Shown piece by piece: positions 15,338 to 26,391 of a stretch of 64,000 bases of DNA (position 1 is the first letter of the stretch; every line of letters begins with the position of its first letter). Position numbers and translations under genes: made by a program. This DNA comes from Streptomyces sp. P9-A2. GTDB lineage: Bacteria; Actinomycetota; Actinomycetes; Streptomycetales; Streptomycetaceae. A model generated the notes under the pieces. It was not told where the DNA came from. It saw only the letters and a list, made by a program, of their open reading frames with translations, and ran no database searches. The stretch is from assembly GCF_036634175.1 (NCBI RefSeq), contig NZ_JAZIFX010000001.1, forward strand, positions 2,480,001-2,544,000, written 5' to 3'.

Positions 15338-15931
15338 TCAGTCCGTGGTGAGAGGGAAGGCGTGGGTGTGGATGCGCACCTGGGCGGTGTCGGCGTCGTC
15401 CTCGTCAGCGGCCCGGTCACGGTAGGTCTCGACGAGGGCGTGCATCTTCTCGACGAGCTCCCGGGTCAGTTCGGGCGTCAGCCGCAGCGTCGCGCTGCTC
15501 ATGTCCCAGGTCCGGTTCCACTCCTCCGGCCAGGTCGGGCGGTTGCCGAGCCAGGTCGACAGGTCCCGGGTCTGGGCGGTCGCGACTTCGTGGAGGTACA
15601 GGTCGGCAGCCCCGCGTACGTCAGGGTTGACGTCGGAGAGCAGCGCGTCGTCGAAGCGCAGGCCCTGATGGACCGCCTTCCACCACCGCTCCCTGCCCTT
15701 GCCGTGCTCGGGGGCGTCCTCGATGAAGCCGTGCGCGGCGAGCCGGCGCAGGTGGTAGCTGGTCGCGCCGCTCGACTCGCCCAGTTCCGCGGCGAGCTGG
15801 GACGCGGTGGCCGGACCGCCGAGGCGCAGGGCGTCCAGCAGCCGCATGCGCAGCGGGTGCGCGAGCCCGCGCAGGGAGCGGGCGTCGAGATTGCGGACCT
15901 GCGGGCCCTGCGGTTCCTGGGGCTCGTTCAT
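15338..15931 (-). CDS. ArsR-family winged-helix regulator
   Basis: A 197-residue regulator with an N-terminal winged helix: LRGLAHPLRMRLLDALRLGGPATASQLAAELGESSGATSYHLRRL followed by a FIEDAPEHGKGRERWWKAV wing, typical of helix_turn_helix_5/ArsR proteins of Streptomyces. The C-terminal 100 residues hold no metal-binding cysteines; they are probably for dimerisation or ligand sensing. The start is ATG 15931. A longer in-frame start at 16012 would run through the operator-like inverted repeat at 15947-15982, so it is unlikely. The repeat directly abuts the start, which implies autoregulation. The small helical gene downstream is probably in its operon. Confidence 0.87.
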   Translation of the reverse strand: MNEPQEPQGPQVRNLDARSLRGLAHPLRMRLLDALRLGGPATASQLAAELGESSGATSYHLRRLAAHGFIEDAPEHGKGRERWWKAVHQGLRFDDALLSDVNPDVRGAADLYLHEVATAQTRDLSTWLGNRPTWPEEWNRTWDMSSATLRLTPELTRELVEKMHALVETYRDRAADEDDADTAQVRIHTHAFPLTTD

Positions 15932-15946
15932 GACTACAAAGGTAGC

Positions 15947-15982
15947 GTTGCAAAGAAACCCTTGCAAGAGTTTCTTTGCAAC
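15947..15982. promoter_or_regulatory. Perfect inverted repeat, probable ArsR operator
   Basis: GTTGCAAAGAAAC (15947-15959) and GTTTCTTTGCAAC (15970-15982) form a perfect 13-bp inverted repeat. TTGCAA also occurs in the centre, so three TTGCAA hexamers stand at 15948, 15962 and 15976, exactly 14 bp apart. The site ends 16 nt upstream of the regulator's ATG at 15931. It is very A+T-rich for this genome. Confidence 0.75.
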
Positions 15983-16001
15983 TTGTGCGGGCGGCATGAG
16001 A

Positions 16002-16033
16002 AACGGCGGCACCCCCGCACGGGTGCCGCCGTT
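16002..16033 (-). terminator. Hairpin terminator after ppdK
   Basis: AACGGCGGCACCC (16002-16014) pairs perfectly with GGGTGCCGCCGTT (16021-16033) around a 6-nt loop. It lies between the ppdK stop (16124) and the ArsR promoter and would stop ppdK transcripts before the operator. Confidence 0.8.
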
Positions 16034-16123
16034 CTCTTTGTGGTCCGGAGCCGTTGCCGATCGGTGAGGGTGGTCGGGTGACAGGCAACGGCTCCGGGGT
16101 TCATGCGCCCCGCGGGCCAGGGC

Positions 16124-18871
<2,748 letters not shown>

Positions 18872-19468
18872 GGGTCTCGACTCCTCGAGGACGCGGTGGC
18901 TGCCCTGACGAGCAGGAACATACCCAGATCAAAGGCATCTGGGTACGTCCGCACATACGTCACGCGCCTGCGACCACTCCGCCGCCACGGGATCGAAAGT
19001 CAAGGCTTGGCAAGCCGTCGCAACCGCATGTGTTCATTTCTTGAACGCACTGATCCCGGATTGGGTCATCTGGCCGCTCGCATGAGCATTGATCGGCACG
19101 TTTGATTTCGCTCGATGAACGATCGAGGGATGGCACCGAGTGCCATCCTTTGAGAAGTGCAGTCGCCTGCAATTCGCTCATCTGAGCGCAACCCTTATCA
19201 GGGGTGGTGAGAATCACGCTGCCACAGTCGCCGGGATTTCACCATGCGGACGTCCTCCGTACGGCTCCCCCACGGCCGCGCGGGGCGGTTGTGCAGGCAC
19301 CTCACCGGCGCTCCACGGACGGCACGCCCGGCCTTTGCCCCTTGTTTTCCGAACGTACCCCCAGCGCGCTGAACGCGCCGGTCGGCGCACCCGTACGGAA
19401 CTACGGCGGATCCGGACCCCCACGCCGGGTCCGCCACCTCACCGGGTTTTGCACGGAAGGACCTCCGG
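18872..19468. other. Long A+T-rich intergenic region between ppdK and a divergent gene
   Basis: About 600 bases with no supported gene; 18950-19215 is clearly poorer in G+C than the rest of the window. It should hold the ppdK promoter and that of the divergent gene at 19469. An inverted repeat GATGGCA-ccgag-TGCCATC lies at 19129-19147. A short open frame on the minus strand (18960-19217) has unusual composition and no ribosome site, so I do not call it. A small RNA here is possible but unproven. Confidence 0.4.
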
Positions 19469-21382
19469 GTGCCCGTCTTCACACGCCTGCGCCGACCGAC
19501 CCGCACGACCGAACCGGTCCGTACGACCGAGACGACCGAACCGGTCGGGACAGCCGAAGAGAACCCCCGGGGAGAAGGGCACCCGCCCTCGCCCCCGCCC
19601 GCGGAGGAAAAGACGGAAGAAGGGCGTGGGGAAGAGGAAGAGACCCCTAAGAATCTCGCCCTCCGCACCCTCCGCACCCTCCGTGCCCGCTGCGCCCCGC
19701 GTACCCTCCGCACCCGCTGTGCCCGCCTGCGCGACGAGCACCCCCGCGCCGCGCGTGCCGCCCGCTGGACGCTGCACGGCCTCGCCGCCGCGCTGATCGT
19801 CGGCGCGCTCCTGCTGCCGAACACCGCCGGCGCCCTGCGCCCCAGCCGGTTCACCCGGATTCCGGCCGAGGCGATCATCGGCGCGGTGCTGCTGCTCGCC
19901 CTGCCGCGCCGCCCGCGGATCGTCGTGGCCGCGCTGTACGGGGCCGGTATCGCCGTACTGACCGTGCTGAACGTGCTGGACATCGGCTTCAACGAATATC
20001 TGGGCCGCGGCTTCAACGTGGTGCTCGACTGGGGGCTGCTCGACGACGCGCAGCACTACGTCGAGGACTCGATGGGCGGCGCCACAGCCACCGCCGCCGG
20101 CGTCGGCGCGGTCGTCCTCGCCCTGCTCCTGGTGGCCGTCATGGCACTCGCCGCGGTCCGGCTGGGCAACCTGCTGGCCCGGCACCGTACGCGGGCCGGC
20201 CGGGGCGCGCTGATCGCGGGCACCGTGTGGATCACCTGTAGCGCCCTCGGCCTGCAGATATCCGGGGTGCCGGTCGCCTCCGACCGGGCGGCGGCCGCGC
20301 TGAAGGTGCAGAGCAAGCGCGTGCGGGACACACTGCGCGACGAGGCGGCGTTCGAGAAGGTGGCGCGCACGGACCCGTTCGCGGGCACTCCGTCCGGCCG
20401 GCTCCTGCCCGACCTGCGCGGCAAGGACGTCCTCATCACGTTCATCGAGAGTTACGGCCGGACCGCCCTGGAGGACCCGGTGATCGCCCCCGGTGTCACC
20501 GGCACCCTGGACGCCGGCACCGAGTCACTCGCGAAGGCGGGGTTCGAGGCGCGCAGCGGCTGGCTGACGTCGTCGACGTTCGGCGGCAGCAGCTGGCTCG
20601 GCCACTCGACGGCGCTGTCCGGGCTGTGGATCGACAACCAGCAGCGCTACCGCACCGCCACCGCGAGCGACCGCCTCACGCTCACCAAGGCGTTCGGGAA
20701 GTCCGGGGCCTGGGACACCGTCGGAGTCGTTCCCGGTGTCCAGAAGGGCTGGCCCGAGGCGAAGTGGTTCGGCCTCGACAAGGTCTACAACGCCTTCCGT
20801 CTGGGCTACCAGGGACCGAAGTTCAGCTGGTCGACCATGCCCGACCAATACACGCTCGAGGCCTTCCAGCGCCTGGAGCACGGCAAGAAGCGCGACGGGG
20901 GCAAGAACCTGATGGCGGAGATCATCCTGACCTCCAGCCACCAGCCCTGGGCGCCCCTTCCCGAGATGGTCGGCTGGGACGAACTCGGCGACGGTTCCGT
21001 CTTCGGTCCCATCCAGAAGGCGGGCAAGGAACCCGGCACCCTCATGACGGACGCCACCAAGTCCCGACAGGAGTACGGCAGGTCGGTCGAGTACTCGGTG
21101 ACCGCCCTCACCCAGTGGCTGGAGCGCTACGGCACCGACGACACCGTCCTCGTCTTCCTCGGCGACCACCAGCCCATCGCCCGGGTCAGCGGTCTGCGGG
21201 CGAGCCGGGACGTGCCGGTGACGATCGTCGCCAAGGACCCGAAGGTGCTGGACAAGGTCGCCGACTGGAACTGGACGGAGGGGCTCAGGCCGGACGAGGA
21301 AGCGCCCGTGTGGCGCATGGACGCCTTCCGGAACCGCTTCCTGAAGGCCTACGGATCCGTCCCGCACCCCGCCGGAGGCTGA
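19469..21382 (+). CDS. Membrane-anchored sulfatase/alkaline-phosphatase-fold protein
   Basis: A 637-residue protein starting at GTG 19469 (GGAAGGACC upstream). Residues 1-90 are low-complexity and highly charged. Four membrane helices follow (about 95-115, 130-165, 195-215, 245-265), then an extracellular sulfatase-like domain (from about 310: GKDVLITFIESYGRTAL, then TSSTFGGSSWLGHSTALSG, ILTSSHQPWAPLP and VLVFLGDHQPIA). The ESYG...T and GDHQ elements are metal-ligand positions of the LTA-synthase/phosphoglycerol-transferase branch, so it may build or modify a wall polymer, but the family includes other phospho- and sulfo-transfer enzymes. The substrate is unknown. It converges on dusB. Confidence 0.75.
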   Translation: MPVFTRLRRPTRTTEPVRTTETTEPVGTAEENPRGEGHPPSPPPAEEKTEEGRGEEEETPKNLALRTLRTLRARCAPRTLRTRCARLRDEHPRAARAARWTLHGLAAALIVGALLLPNTAGALRPSRFTRIPAEAIIGAVLLLALPRRPRIVVAALYGAGIAVLTVLNVLDIGFNEYLGRGFNVVLDWGLLDDAQHYVEDSMGGATATAAGVGAVVLALLLVAVMALAAVRLGNLLARHRTRAGRGALIAGTVWITCSALGLQISGVPVASDRAAAALKVQSKRVRDTLRDEAAFEKVARTDPFAGTPSGRLLPDLRGKDVLITFIESYGRTALEDPVIAPGVTGTLDAGTESLAKAGFEARSGWLTSSTFGGSSWLGHSTALSGLWIDNQQRYRTATASDRLTLTKAFGKSGAWDTVGVVPGVQKGWPEAKWFGLDKVYNAFRLGYQGPKFSWSTMPDQYTLEAFQRLEHGKKRDGGKNLMAEIILTSSHQPWAPLPEMVGWDELGDGSVFGPIQKAGKEPGTLMTDATKSRQEYGRSVEYSVTALTQWLERYGTDDTVLVFLGDHQPIARVSGLRASRDVPVTIVAKDPKVLDKVADWNWTEGLRPDEEAPVWRMDAFRNRFLKAYGSVPHPAGG

Positions 21383-21417
21383 ACCGGCGCCACCCCGCGC
21401 CCCTGCTCCTGACCCTC

Positions 21418-21498
21418 GACCGGACCGGACCGGACCAAGCCGAGCCGGACCGAGCCGGACCAGACCGATCTGAGCCGGACCGAGCCGAGCCGGCTCAG
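21418..21498. repeat. GACCG/GAGCC simple repeat
   Basis: About 80 bases consist of GACCG, GGACC and GAGCC words in irregular tandem order. They lie between the convergent membrane sulfatase and dusB genes and just reach the dusB stop codon at 21495. No open frame of note lies in it. Confidence 0.8.
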
Positions 21499-22691
21499 CC
21501 GCCGGACGTGTCGAGTTCGGCGTCCGCGCCGACGTCCGCGCACGCGTACGGGTCCTTCAGCCAGCCGTCCGGCAGCGCCACCCGGTTGTTGCCGGACGTG
21601 CGGCCGCGGGGACCGTCCGCGCCGTCCGGCCAGGGCTGGTCCAGGTCCAGCTCGTCCAGCCCGGCCCGCAGGGCCTCGAGGGAGGAGGTGATCGCGAGCC
21701 GCCTGCGCATCTCGGAGCCGACCGCGAAGCCCTTCAGGTACCAGGCGACGTGCTTGCGGAAGTCGATCACTCCGCGGGCCTCGTCGCCGATCCACTCGCC
21801 GAGCAGGGTGGCGTGCCGGACCATGACGTCGGCGACCTCGCGCAACGCGGGCCGGCGGAAGTCGTCCCGGCCCTCGAAGGAGGCGACCAGGTCGGCGAAC
21901 AGCCACGGCCGTCCCAGGCAGCCGCGCCCCACCACGACCCCGTCGCAGCCGGTCTCGCGCACCATCCGCAGCGCGTCGTCGGCGGACCAGATGTCGCCGT
22001 TGCCGAGCACGGGGATCTCCGGCACGTGCTCCTTGAGCCGGGCGATGGCGTCCCAGTCGGCGGTGCCGCCGTAGTGCTGGGCGGTGGTGCGGCCGTGCAG
22101 GGCGACGGCGCTCACGCCCTCCTCGACGGCGATGCGGCCGGCGTCCAGGTAGGTCAGGTGGTCGTCGTCGATGCCCTTGCGCATCTTGATCGTGACCGGC
22201 AGGTCCCCGGCGCCGGCGACCGCTTCGCGCAGGATGGAGCGCAGCAGGTTGCGCTTGTAGGGCAGGGCCGAGCCGCCGCCCTTGCGGGTCACCTTCGGTA
22301 CCGGGCAGCCGAAGTTGAGGTCGATGTGGTCGGCGAGGTCCTCCTCGACGATCATGCGGACGGCCTTGCCGACGGTCACCGGGTCGACGCCGTACAGCTG
22401 GATCGAGCGCGGTGTCTCGCTCGCGTCGAACGTGATCAGCTGCATGGTCTTCTCGTTGCGTTCGACCAGCGCCCGGGTGGTGATCATCTCGCTGACGAAC
22501 AGCCCCTTGCCGCCGCTGAACTCTCTGCAGAGCGTGCGGAAGGGCGCGTTGGTGATCCCGGCCATGGGGGCCAGCACGACGGGCGGCGAGACCGTGTACG
22601 GGCCGATCGTCAGATCCGAGGGGGCCGGGGCGGAGGCCGGGGCGGGGTCCGACGTCGCGGCCGGGTTCGGGGCGGAGGGGGGCGTGGACAT
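21495..22691 (-). CDS. dusB: tRNA-dihydrouridine synthase
   Basis: A 398-residue FMN enzyme that reduces uridine to dihydrouridine in tRNA. The TIM-barrel markers are PPVVLAPMAGITNAPFR, the catalytic-cysteine motif DLNFGCPVPKVTRKGGGSAL, LHGRTTAQHYGG, VLGNGDIWSADDA and VVVGRGCLGRPWLF. The DusB/Dus1-like C-terminal helical domain (RKHVAWYLKGF) is present. The N-terminal 30 residues are proline/alanine-rich. I use ATG 22691, which begins the proline/alanine-rich leader; in-frame ATG codons a few residues upstream are also possible because no ribosome site is decisive. It is divergent from the MFS gene at 22811. Confidence 0.93.
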   Translation of the reverse strand: MSTPPSAPNPAATSDPAPASAPAPSDLTIGPYTVSPPVVLAPMAGITNAPFRTLCREFSGGKGLFVSEMITTRALVERNEKTMQLITFDASETPRSIQLYGVDPVTVGKAVRMIVEEDLADHIDLNFGCPVPKVTRKGGGSALPYKRNLLRSILREAVAGAGDLPVTIKMRKGIDDDHLTYLDAGRIAVEEGVSAVALHGRTTAQHYGGTADWDAIARLKEHVPEIPVLGNGDIWSADDALRMVRETGCDGVVVGRGCLGRPWLFADLVASFEGRDDFRRPALREVADVMVRHATLLGEWIGDEARGVIDFRKHVAWYLKGFAVGSEMRRRLAITSSLEALRAGLDELDLDQPWPDGADGPRGRTSGNNRVALPDGWLKDPYACADVGADAELDTSGG

Positions 22692-22712
22692 TCCCCCATT
22701 GTCCCGCATGCC

Positions 22713-22764
22713 GAGGGTGCGCCCGTCTCGCACACCACAAGGGTGCGCCCGTCCCGCACATCAA
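22713..22764. repeat. Two 26-bp direct repeats before dusB and the MFS gene
   Basis: AGGGTGCGCCCGTC(T/C)CGCACA-type units start at 22714 and 22740, followed by a partial third copy at about 22765. They sit between the divergent dusB and MFS exporter genes. A direct repeat in this place could be an operator, but the sequence matches no known box. Confidence 0.6.
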
Positions 22765-22810
22765 AGGTGTATAAGTCATTAGTTAGCCACACTACGTAAC
22801 CGCGCGTACG

Positions 22811-24265
22811 ATGGCGTGCATGTCCGATCTCAGCCCGCGCCGACGTCTCCTCGTGCTCGCGATCTGCTGCATGAGCCTGCTCCTCGTGAGTCTGGACAAC
22901 ACGGTCCTGAACGTCGCCCTGCCGTCGCTCCAGAAGGACCTGGACGCGAGCACCTCGGGTCTGCAGTGGACCATCGACGCGTACACCCTCGTTCTGGCGT
23001 CGCTGCTGATGCTCGCCGGCTCCACGGCCGACCGGATCGGCCGCAGGCGGGTCTTCACCGCGGGCCTGGTCGTCTTCACCCTCGGCTCGCTGCTGTGCTC
23101 GCTCGCGCCGAACCTGGACGCACTGGTCGCCTTCCGCATGGTGCAGGCGGTGGGCGGTTCGATGCTCAACCCGGTCGCCATGTCGATCATCACCAACACC
23201 TTCACCGAACCCCGCGAGCGCGCCCGCGCGATCGGCGCGTGGGGCGCGGTCGTCGGCCTGTCGATGGCGGCGGGACCTCTGGTCGGGGGCCTGCTGGTGG
23301 ACTCCGTCGGCTGGCGCTCCATCTTCTGGATCAACCTGCCGGTGGGCCTCGCCGCCCTCGTCCTCACCCTGCGCTTCGTCCCGGAGTCCCGGGCGCCGAA
23401 GGCCCGCCGCGCCGACCCGGTGGGCCAGCTGCTGGTCATCACCCTGTTCGGCTCACTGACGTACGCGATCATCGAGGCGCCGCACGCGCCGCTCTCCACC
23501 ACGGCCCTCTTCGGCGCCCTCGTGCTCGCCTCCCTGATCACCCTGCTCCGCTACGAGTCCCGGCGCCACGAACCCCTCATCGACCTGCGCTTCTTCCGCT
23601 CGGCACCGTTCAGCGGGGCCACCGTGATCGCGGTGAGCGCGTTCGCCTCACTCGGCGGGTTCCTGTTCCTGTCGACGCTCTATCTGCAGAATGTGCGGGG
23701 CCTGAGTGCCCTGGAGGCGGGGCTGTGGATGCTCCCCATGGCCCTGCCGACGTTCCTGTGCGCCCCGCTCTCCGGCCGGCTGGTCGGCACCCGGGGGCCC
23801 CGGCTGCCGCTGCTGATCGCGGGCGGCGCGATGACGGCGGCCGGGCTCCTGTTCGCCCTCTTCGAGGCCGAGACGTCCGACGCCACGCTGGTCGCCGGGT
23901 ACGTCCTGTTCGGTGTCGGCTTCGGCTTCGTCAACGCGCCCATCACCGACACCGCCGTCTCCGGCATGCCCCGCGCCCAGGCCGGGGTGGCCTCGGCGGT
24001 GGCCTCCACCAGCCGGCAGCTGGGCCAGGCGCTCGGCGTCGCGGTCATCGGCGCGGTGCTGGCGGCCGGGGTGGGCTCCTCGTCGTTCGCGGACGGCTTC
24101 GTGGAGGCTTCCCGGCCCGGCTGGTGGATCCTCACCGCGTGCGGGCTCGCGGTGCTGGTGGTGGGCGCGGCGACCTCGGGCCGCTGGGCCCGCGCGACCG
24201 CGCGGCGGACGGCCGAGCGGCTGGAGTCGGCGGAGATCCGCGAGGCGGCCGGCGCGGACGCGTAG
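22811..24265 (+). CDS. MFS drug-type exporter (DHA2/EmrB-QacA family)
   Basis: A 484-residue polytopic membrane protein, about the right size for 14 helices. The family-C motif SLDNTVLNVALPSLQ is in helix 1, motif A (ADRIGRRRV) between helices 2 and 3, and GGSMLNPVAMSIITN and WGAVVGLSMAAGPLVGG mark helices 4-5. DHA2 carriers export drugs or secondary metabolites by proton antiport. I use ATG 22811; ATG 22820 is three residues downstream. The preceding A+T-rich bases (GTTAGCCACACTACGTAAC) form a GTTA/TAAC inverted repeat that may be the operator. No regulator gene is adjacent, so its control and substrate are open. Confidence 0.9.
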   Translation: MACMSDLSPRRRLLVLAICCMSLLLVSLDNTVLNVALPSLQKDLDASTSGLQWTIDAYTLVLASLLMLAGSTADRIGRRRVFTAGLVVFTLGSLLCSLAPNLDALVAFRMVQAVGGSMLNPVAMSIITNTFTEPRERARAIGAWGAVVGLSMAAGPLVGGLLVDSVGWRSIFWINLPVGLAALVLTLRFVPESRAPKARRADPVGQLLVITLFGSLTYAIIEAPHAPLSTTALFGALVLASLITLLRYESRRHEPLIDLRFFRSAPFSGATVIAVSAFASLGGFLFLSTLYLQNVRGLSALEAGLWMLPMALPTFLCAPLSGRLVGTRGPRLPLLIAGGAMTAAGLLFALFEAETSDATLVAGYVLFGVGFGFVNAPITDTAVSGMPRAQAGVASAVASTSRQLGQALGVAVIGAVLAAGVGSSSFADGFVEASRPGWWILTACGLAVLVVGAATSGRWARATARRTAERLESAEIREAAGADA

Positions 24266-24436
24266 CCTCTCGCGACCGGGCCTCCACCGAATCCACCTGC
24301 GCGGAGCCCCCGTGTGCGGGCGTGCGTGCTCGCGCGTCACCGGGCGCGCTCTCCCGTGCGGGCGTGGGCCGGGTCTCCACCGAATTCGCCCACGGAGAGC
24401 TCCCGTTGATGTTGTTCTTGCCGCAGACTCCTTGTC

Positions 24437-24475
24437 GTCCCCGATCGCCGTCCCCGATCGCCGTCCCGATCGGGG
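24437..24475. repeat. 13-bp tandem repeat and hairpin
   Basis: GTCCCCGATCGCC is repeated twice at 24437 and 24450, then GTCCCGATCGGGG follows. CCCCGATC and GATCGGGG can pair into a hairpin. It lies about 45 nt upstream of the small gene at 24518 and may be part of its leader or a terminator for the MFS gene. The 170 bases before it hold no gene. Confidence 0.6.
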
Positions 24476-24517
24476 GCACCAGGTACGGCGACGACGACCG
24501 CACATACCGGAGGCCCC

Positions 24518-24724
24518 ATGCCCCAGATCGACACGAGCAAAGTCAGCCGCTGGGACCAGCACGGCCGGGAACACGTCGTACGGGTACAGCGCACCGGTGT
24601 GCAGCGCACGATCAGCTGCGAGACCTGCGACTGGCGCCGACGCGCCCAGTTCCTGCCCTGGCTGAAGGCGCAGGAACATCTGGTGGAGGCCCACCAGGCG
24701 ACGGTGGACCCCACGGAGAGATGA
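24518..24724 (+). CDS. Small conserved protein with a CxxC motif
   Basis: A 68-residue cytoplasmic protein, starting at ATG 24518 with GGAGG 6 nt upstream. The sequence SCETCDWRRRAQFLPWLKAQEHLVEAH contains CxxC followed about 20 residues later by two histidines in H-x4-H spacing, which could form a small zinc site. It is conserved in Streptomyces next to glyS, as I recall, but has no known role. It converges on glyS and ends inside the terminator at 24724-24764. Confidence 0.75.
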   Translation: MPQIDTSKVSRWDQHGREHVVRVQRTGVQRTISCETCDWRRRAQFLPWLKAQEHLVEAHQATVDPTER

Positions 24725-24764
24725 GCCGCCCCGGACGGCGCGGGAAGCGCTGTCCGGGGCGGCT
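24724..24764. terminator. Hairpin terminator between convergent genes
   Basis: AGCCGCCCCGGAC (24724-24736) and GTCCGGGGCGGCT (24752-24764) form a perfect 13-bp stem, with inner GCGC pairs. Its first base is the last base of the small gene's TGA. It can work for both strands. Confidence 0.85.
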
Positions 24765-24785
24765 CGAGGGAGTCGACGGTGTCAG

Positions 24786-24817
24786 GGCCCGTCCGGCGGA
24801 TCATGCCGGACAGGGCC
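24786..24817 (-). terminator. Hairpin terminator after glyS
   Basis: GGCCCGTCCGGC (24786-24797) pairs with GCCGGACAGGGCC (24805-24817), with one bulged base. It lies just past the glyS stop at 24825 on the minus strand. Together with the hairpin at 24724 it separates two convergent genes. Confidence 0.7.
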
Positions 24818-24824
24818 TACGGCG

Positions 24825-26207
24825 TCAGCAGCCGACCAGGCGGCTCGCGAGGTAGCCCTCGATCTGGTCGAGGGAGACCCGCTCCTGCTTCATGGTGTCG
24901 CGCTCGCGCACGGTCACCGCGTTGTCCTCGAGCGTGTCGAAGTCGACCGTGACGCAGAACGGCGTACCGATCTCGTCCTGGCGGCGGTAGCGGCGGCCGA
25001 TGGCACCGGCGTCGTCGAACTCGATGTTCCAGTTCTGCCGCAGCGCCTGGGCGAGGCCCTTGGCCTTCGGCGACAGCTCCGGGTTGCGGGAGAGCGGGAG
25101 CACCGCGACCTTCACCGGGGCCAGGCGCGGGTCGAGGCGCAGCACCGTGCGCTTCTCCAGCTTGCCCTTGGCGTTGGGCGCCTCGTCCTCGACGTAGGCG
25201 TCGATCAGGAAGGCGAGCATCGCCCGGCCGAGACCGGCCGCCGGCTCGATGACGTACGGAGTCCAGCGCTCGCCGGCCTCCTGGTCGAAGTAGGAGAGGT
25301 CCTGGCCGGAGGCCTTGGAGTGGGCGCCGAGGTCGTAGTCGGTGCGGTTGGCGACGCCCTCGAGCTCGCCCCACTCACTGCCGCCGAACTGGAAGCGGTA
25401 CTCGATGTCGGCGGTGCGCTTGGAGTAGTGGGAGAGCTTCTCCTTCGGGTGGTCGTACCACCGCATGTTCTCCTCGCGCATGCCGAGACCGGTGTACCAG
25501 TTCCAGCGCTGCTCCATCCAGTATTCCTGCCACTGCTCGTCCTCGCCCGGCTTGACGAAGAACTCCATCTCCATCTGCTCGAACTCGCGGGTGCGGAAGA
25601 TGAAGTTGCCGGGCGTGATCTCGTTGCGGAAGGACTTGCCGATCTGGGCGATGCCGAACGGCGGCTTGCGGCGCGAGGTGGTCTGCACCTGGGCGAAGTT
25701 GGTGAAGATGCCCTGGGCGGTCTCGGGGCGCAGGTAGGCGACGGAGCCGGAGTCCTGCGTCGGGCCGAGGTGGGTGGAGAGCAGGCCCGAGAACTGCTTG
25801 GGCTCGGTGAACTGGCCCTTGTTGCCGCAGTTGGGGCAGTTGATGTCGGCGAGGCCGTTCTCCGGGGCGCGGCCCTTCTTCTCCTCGTACGCCTCTTCCA
25901 GGTGGTCCGCGCGGAACCGCTTGTGACAGGCGGTGCATTCGGTGAGCGGGTCCGAGAAGGTGGCGACGTGACCGGAGGCGACCCACACCTCGGGGGCCAG
26001 GATCACCGACGAGTCGATCCCCACGACGTCCTCACGCGACGTCACCATGTAGCGCCACCACTGGCGCTTGAGGTTCTCCTTGAGCTCGACACCCAACGGC
26101 CCGTAGTCCCAGGCGGCACGCTGGCCGCCGTAGATCTCACTGCAGGGGAATACGAAGCCTCGGCGCTTGCTCAGGCTGACGATGGTGTCGATCTTGTCGG
26201 CGGCCAC
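24825..26207 (-). CDS. glyS: Glycyl-tRNA synthetase (homodimeric type)
   Basis: A 460-residue class II synthetase of the alpha-2 type. Motif 1 lies near [22 protein letters not shown]. Motif 2 is in [34 protein letters not shown] and motif 3 near the C-terminus ([14 protein letters not shown]). A zinc knuckle CxxC ... CxxC (CTACHKRF and CPNCGNKG) lies in the insertion. The start is ATG 26207. No T-box-like leader is evident: the 185-nt upstream spacer carries a long hairpin and the zinc-regulated promoter of the divergent znuA gene. It is essential and expected in single copy. Confidence 0.97.
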   Translation of the reverse strand: MAADKIDTIVSLSKRRGFVFPCSEIYGGQRAAWDYGPLGVELKENLKRQWWRYMVTSREDVVGIDSSVILAPEVWVASGHVATFSDPLTECTACHKRFRADHLEEAYEEKKGRAPENGLADINCPNCGNKGQFTEPKQFSGLLSTHLGPTQDSGSVAYLRPETAQGIFTNFAQVQTTSRRKPPFGIAQIGKSFRNEITPGNFIFRTREFEQMEMEFFVKPGEDEQWQEYWMEQRWNWYTGLGMREENMRWYDHPKEKLSHYSKRTADIEYRFQFGGSEWGELEGVANRTDYDLGAHSKASGQDLSYFDQEAGERWTPYVIEPAAGLGRAMLAFLIDAYVEDEAPNAKGKLEKRTVLRLDPRLAPVKVAVLPLSRNPELSPKAKGLAQALRQNWNIEFDDAGAIGRRYRRQDEIGTPFCVTVDFDTLEDNAVTVRERDTMKQERVSLDQIEGYLASRLVGC

Positions 26208-26300
26208 GGTGCTCTCTTCATTACGACGACGGGCGACGAAGCGAGATTGCTTCCAGCGAAGCCCTCAGGCTACCGGCGGGCCCTGCCCCCCGACCAATTC

Positions 26301-26342
26301 GGGGCCCACGTCAGGGGCCCGGGGTCCCCTGACGTGGGCCCC
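26301..26342. terminator. Perfect 17-bp hairpin between divergent glyS and znuA
   Basis: GGGGCCCACGTCAGGGG (26301-26317) pairs without mismatch with its complement at 26326-26342, around an 8-nt loop. The position is odd: it is upstream of both divergent genes. It could isolate the two promoters as a bidirectional terminator, or fold in the glyS leader, or form a cruciform. Confidence 0.6.
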
Positions 26343-26355
26343 TCACCACCCTTGT

Positions 26356-26370
26356 TGACAACGGTTTCCA
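26356..26370 (+). promoter_or_regulatory. Zur box upstream of znuA
   Basis: TGACAACGGTTTCCA is an imperfect palindrome (TGnnAAC-g-GTTnnCA). It matches 11 of 15 positions of the Streptomyces Zur consensus TGAAAATGATTTTCA. It ends 21 nt before the znuA ATG (26392). The gene for a Zur-type repressor closes the same cluster, which makes zinc-dependent repression likely. Confidence 0.6.
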
Positions 26371-26391
26371 TATTAGTTGAAAATGGGAGTC

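Noticed and set aside
18960..19217. An 85-codon minus-strand frame in the ppdK upstream spacer
   Set aside because: No ribosome site, unusual amino-acid mix and probable promoter DNA; codon use does not follow the high-G+C third-position pattern of real genes here.
22811..24265. MFS exporter as part of a secondary-metabolite cluster
   Set aside because: No synthase, tailoring or regulator genes lie nearby; the neighbours dusB and glyS are housekeeping genes.
26208..26300. T-box or other riboswitch in front of glyS
   Set aside because: No T-box sequence, no specifier-loop structure and no room for the usual 150-200 nt leader elements. Only a plain hairpin is seen.
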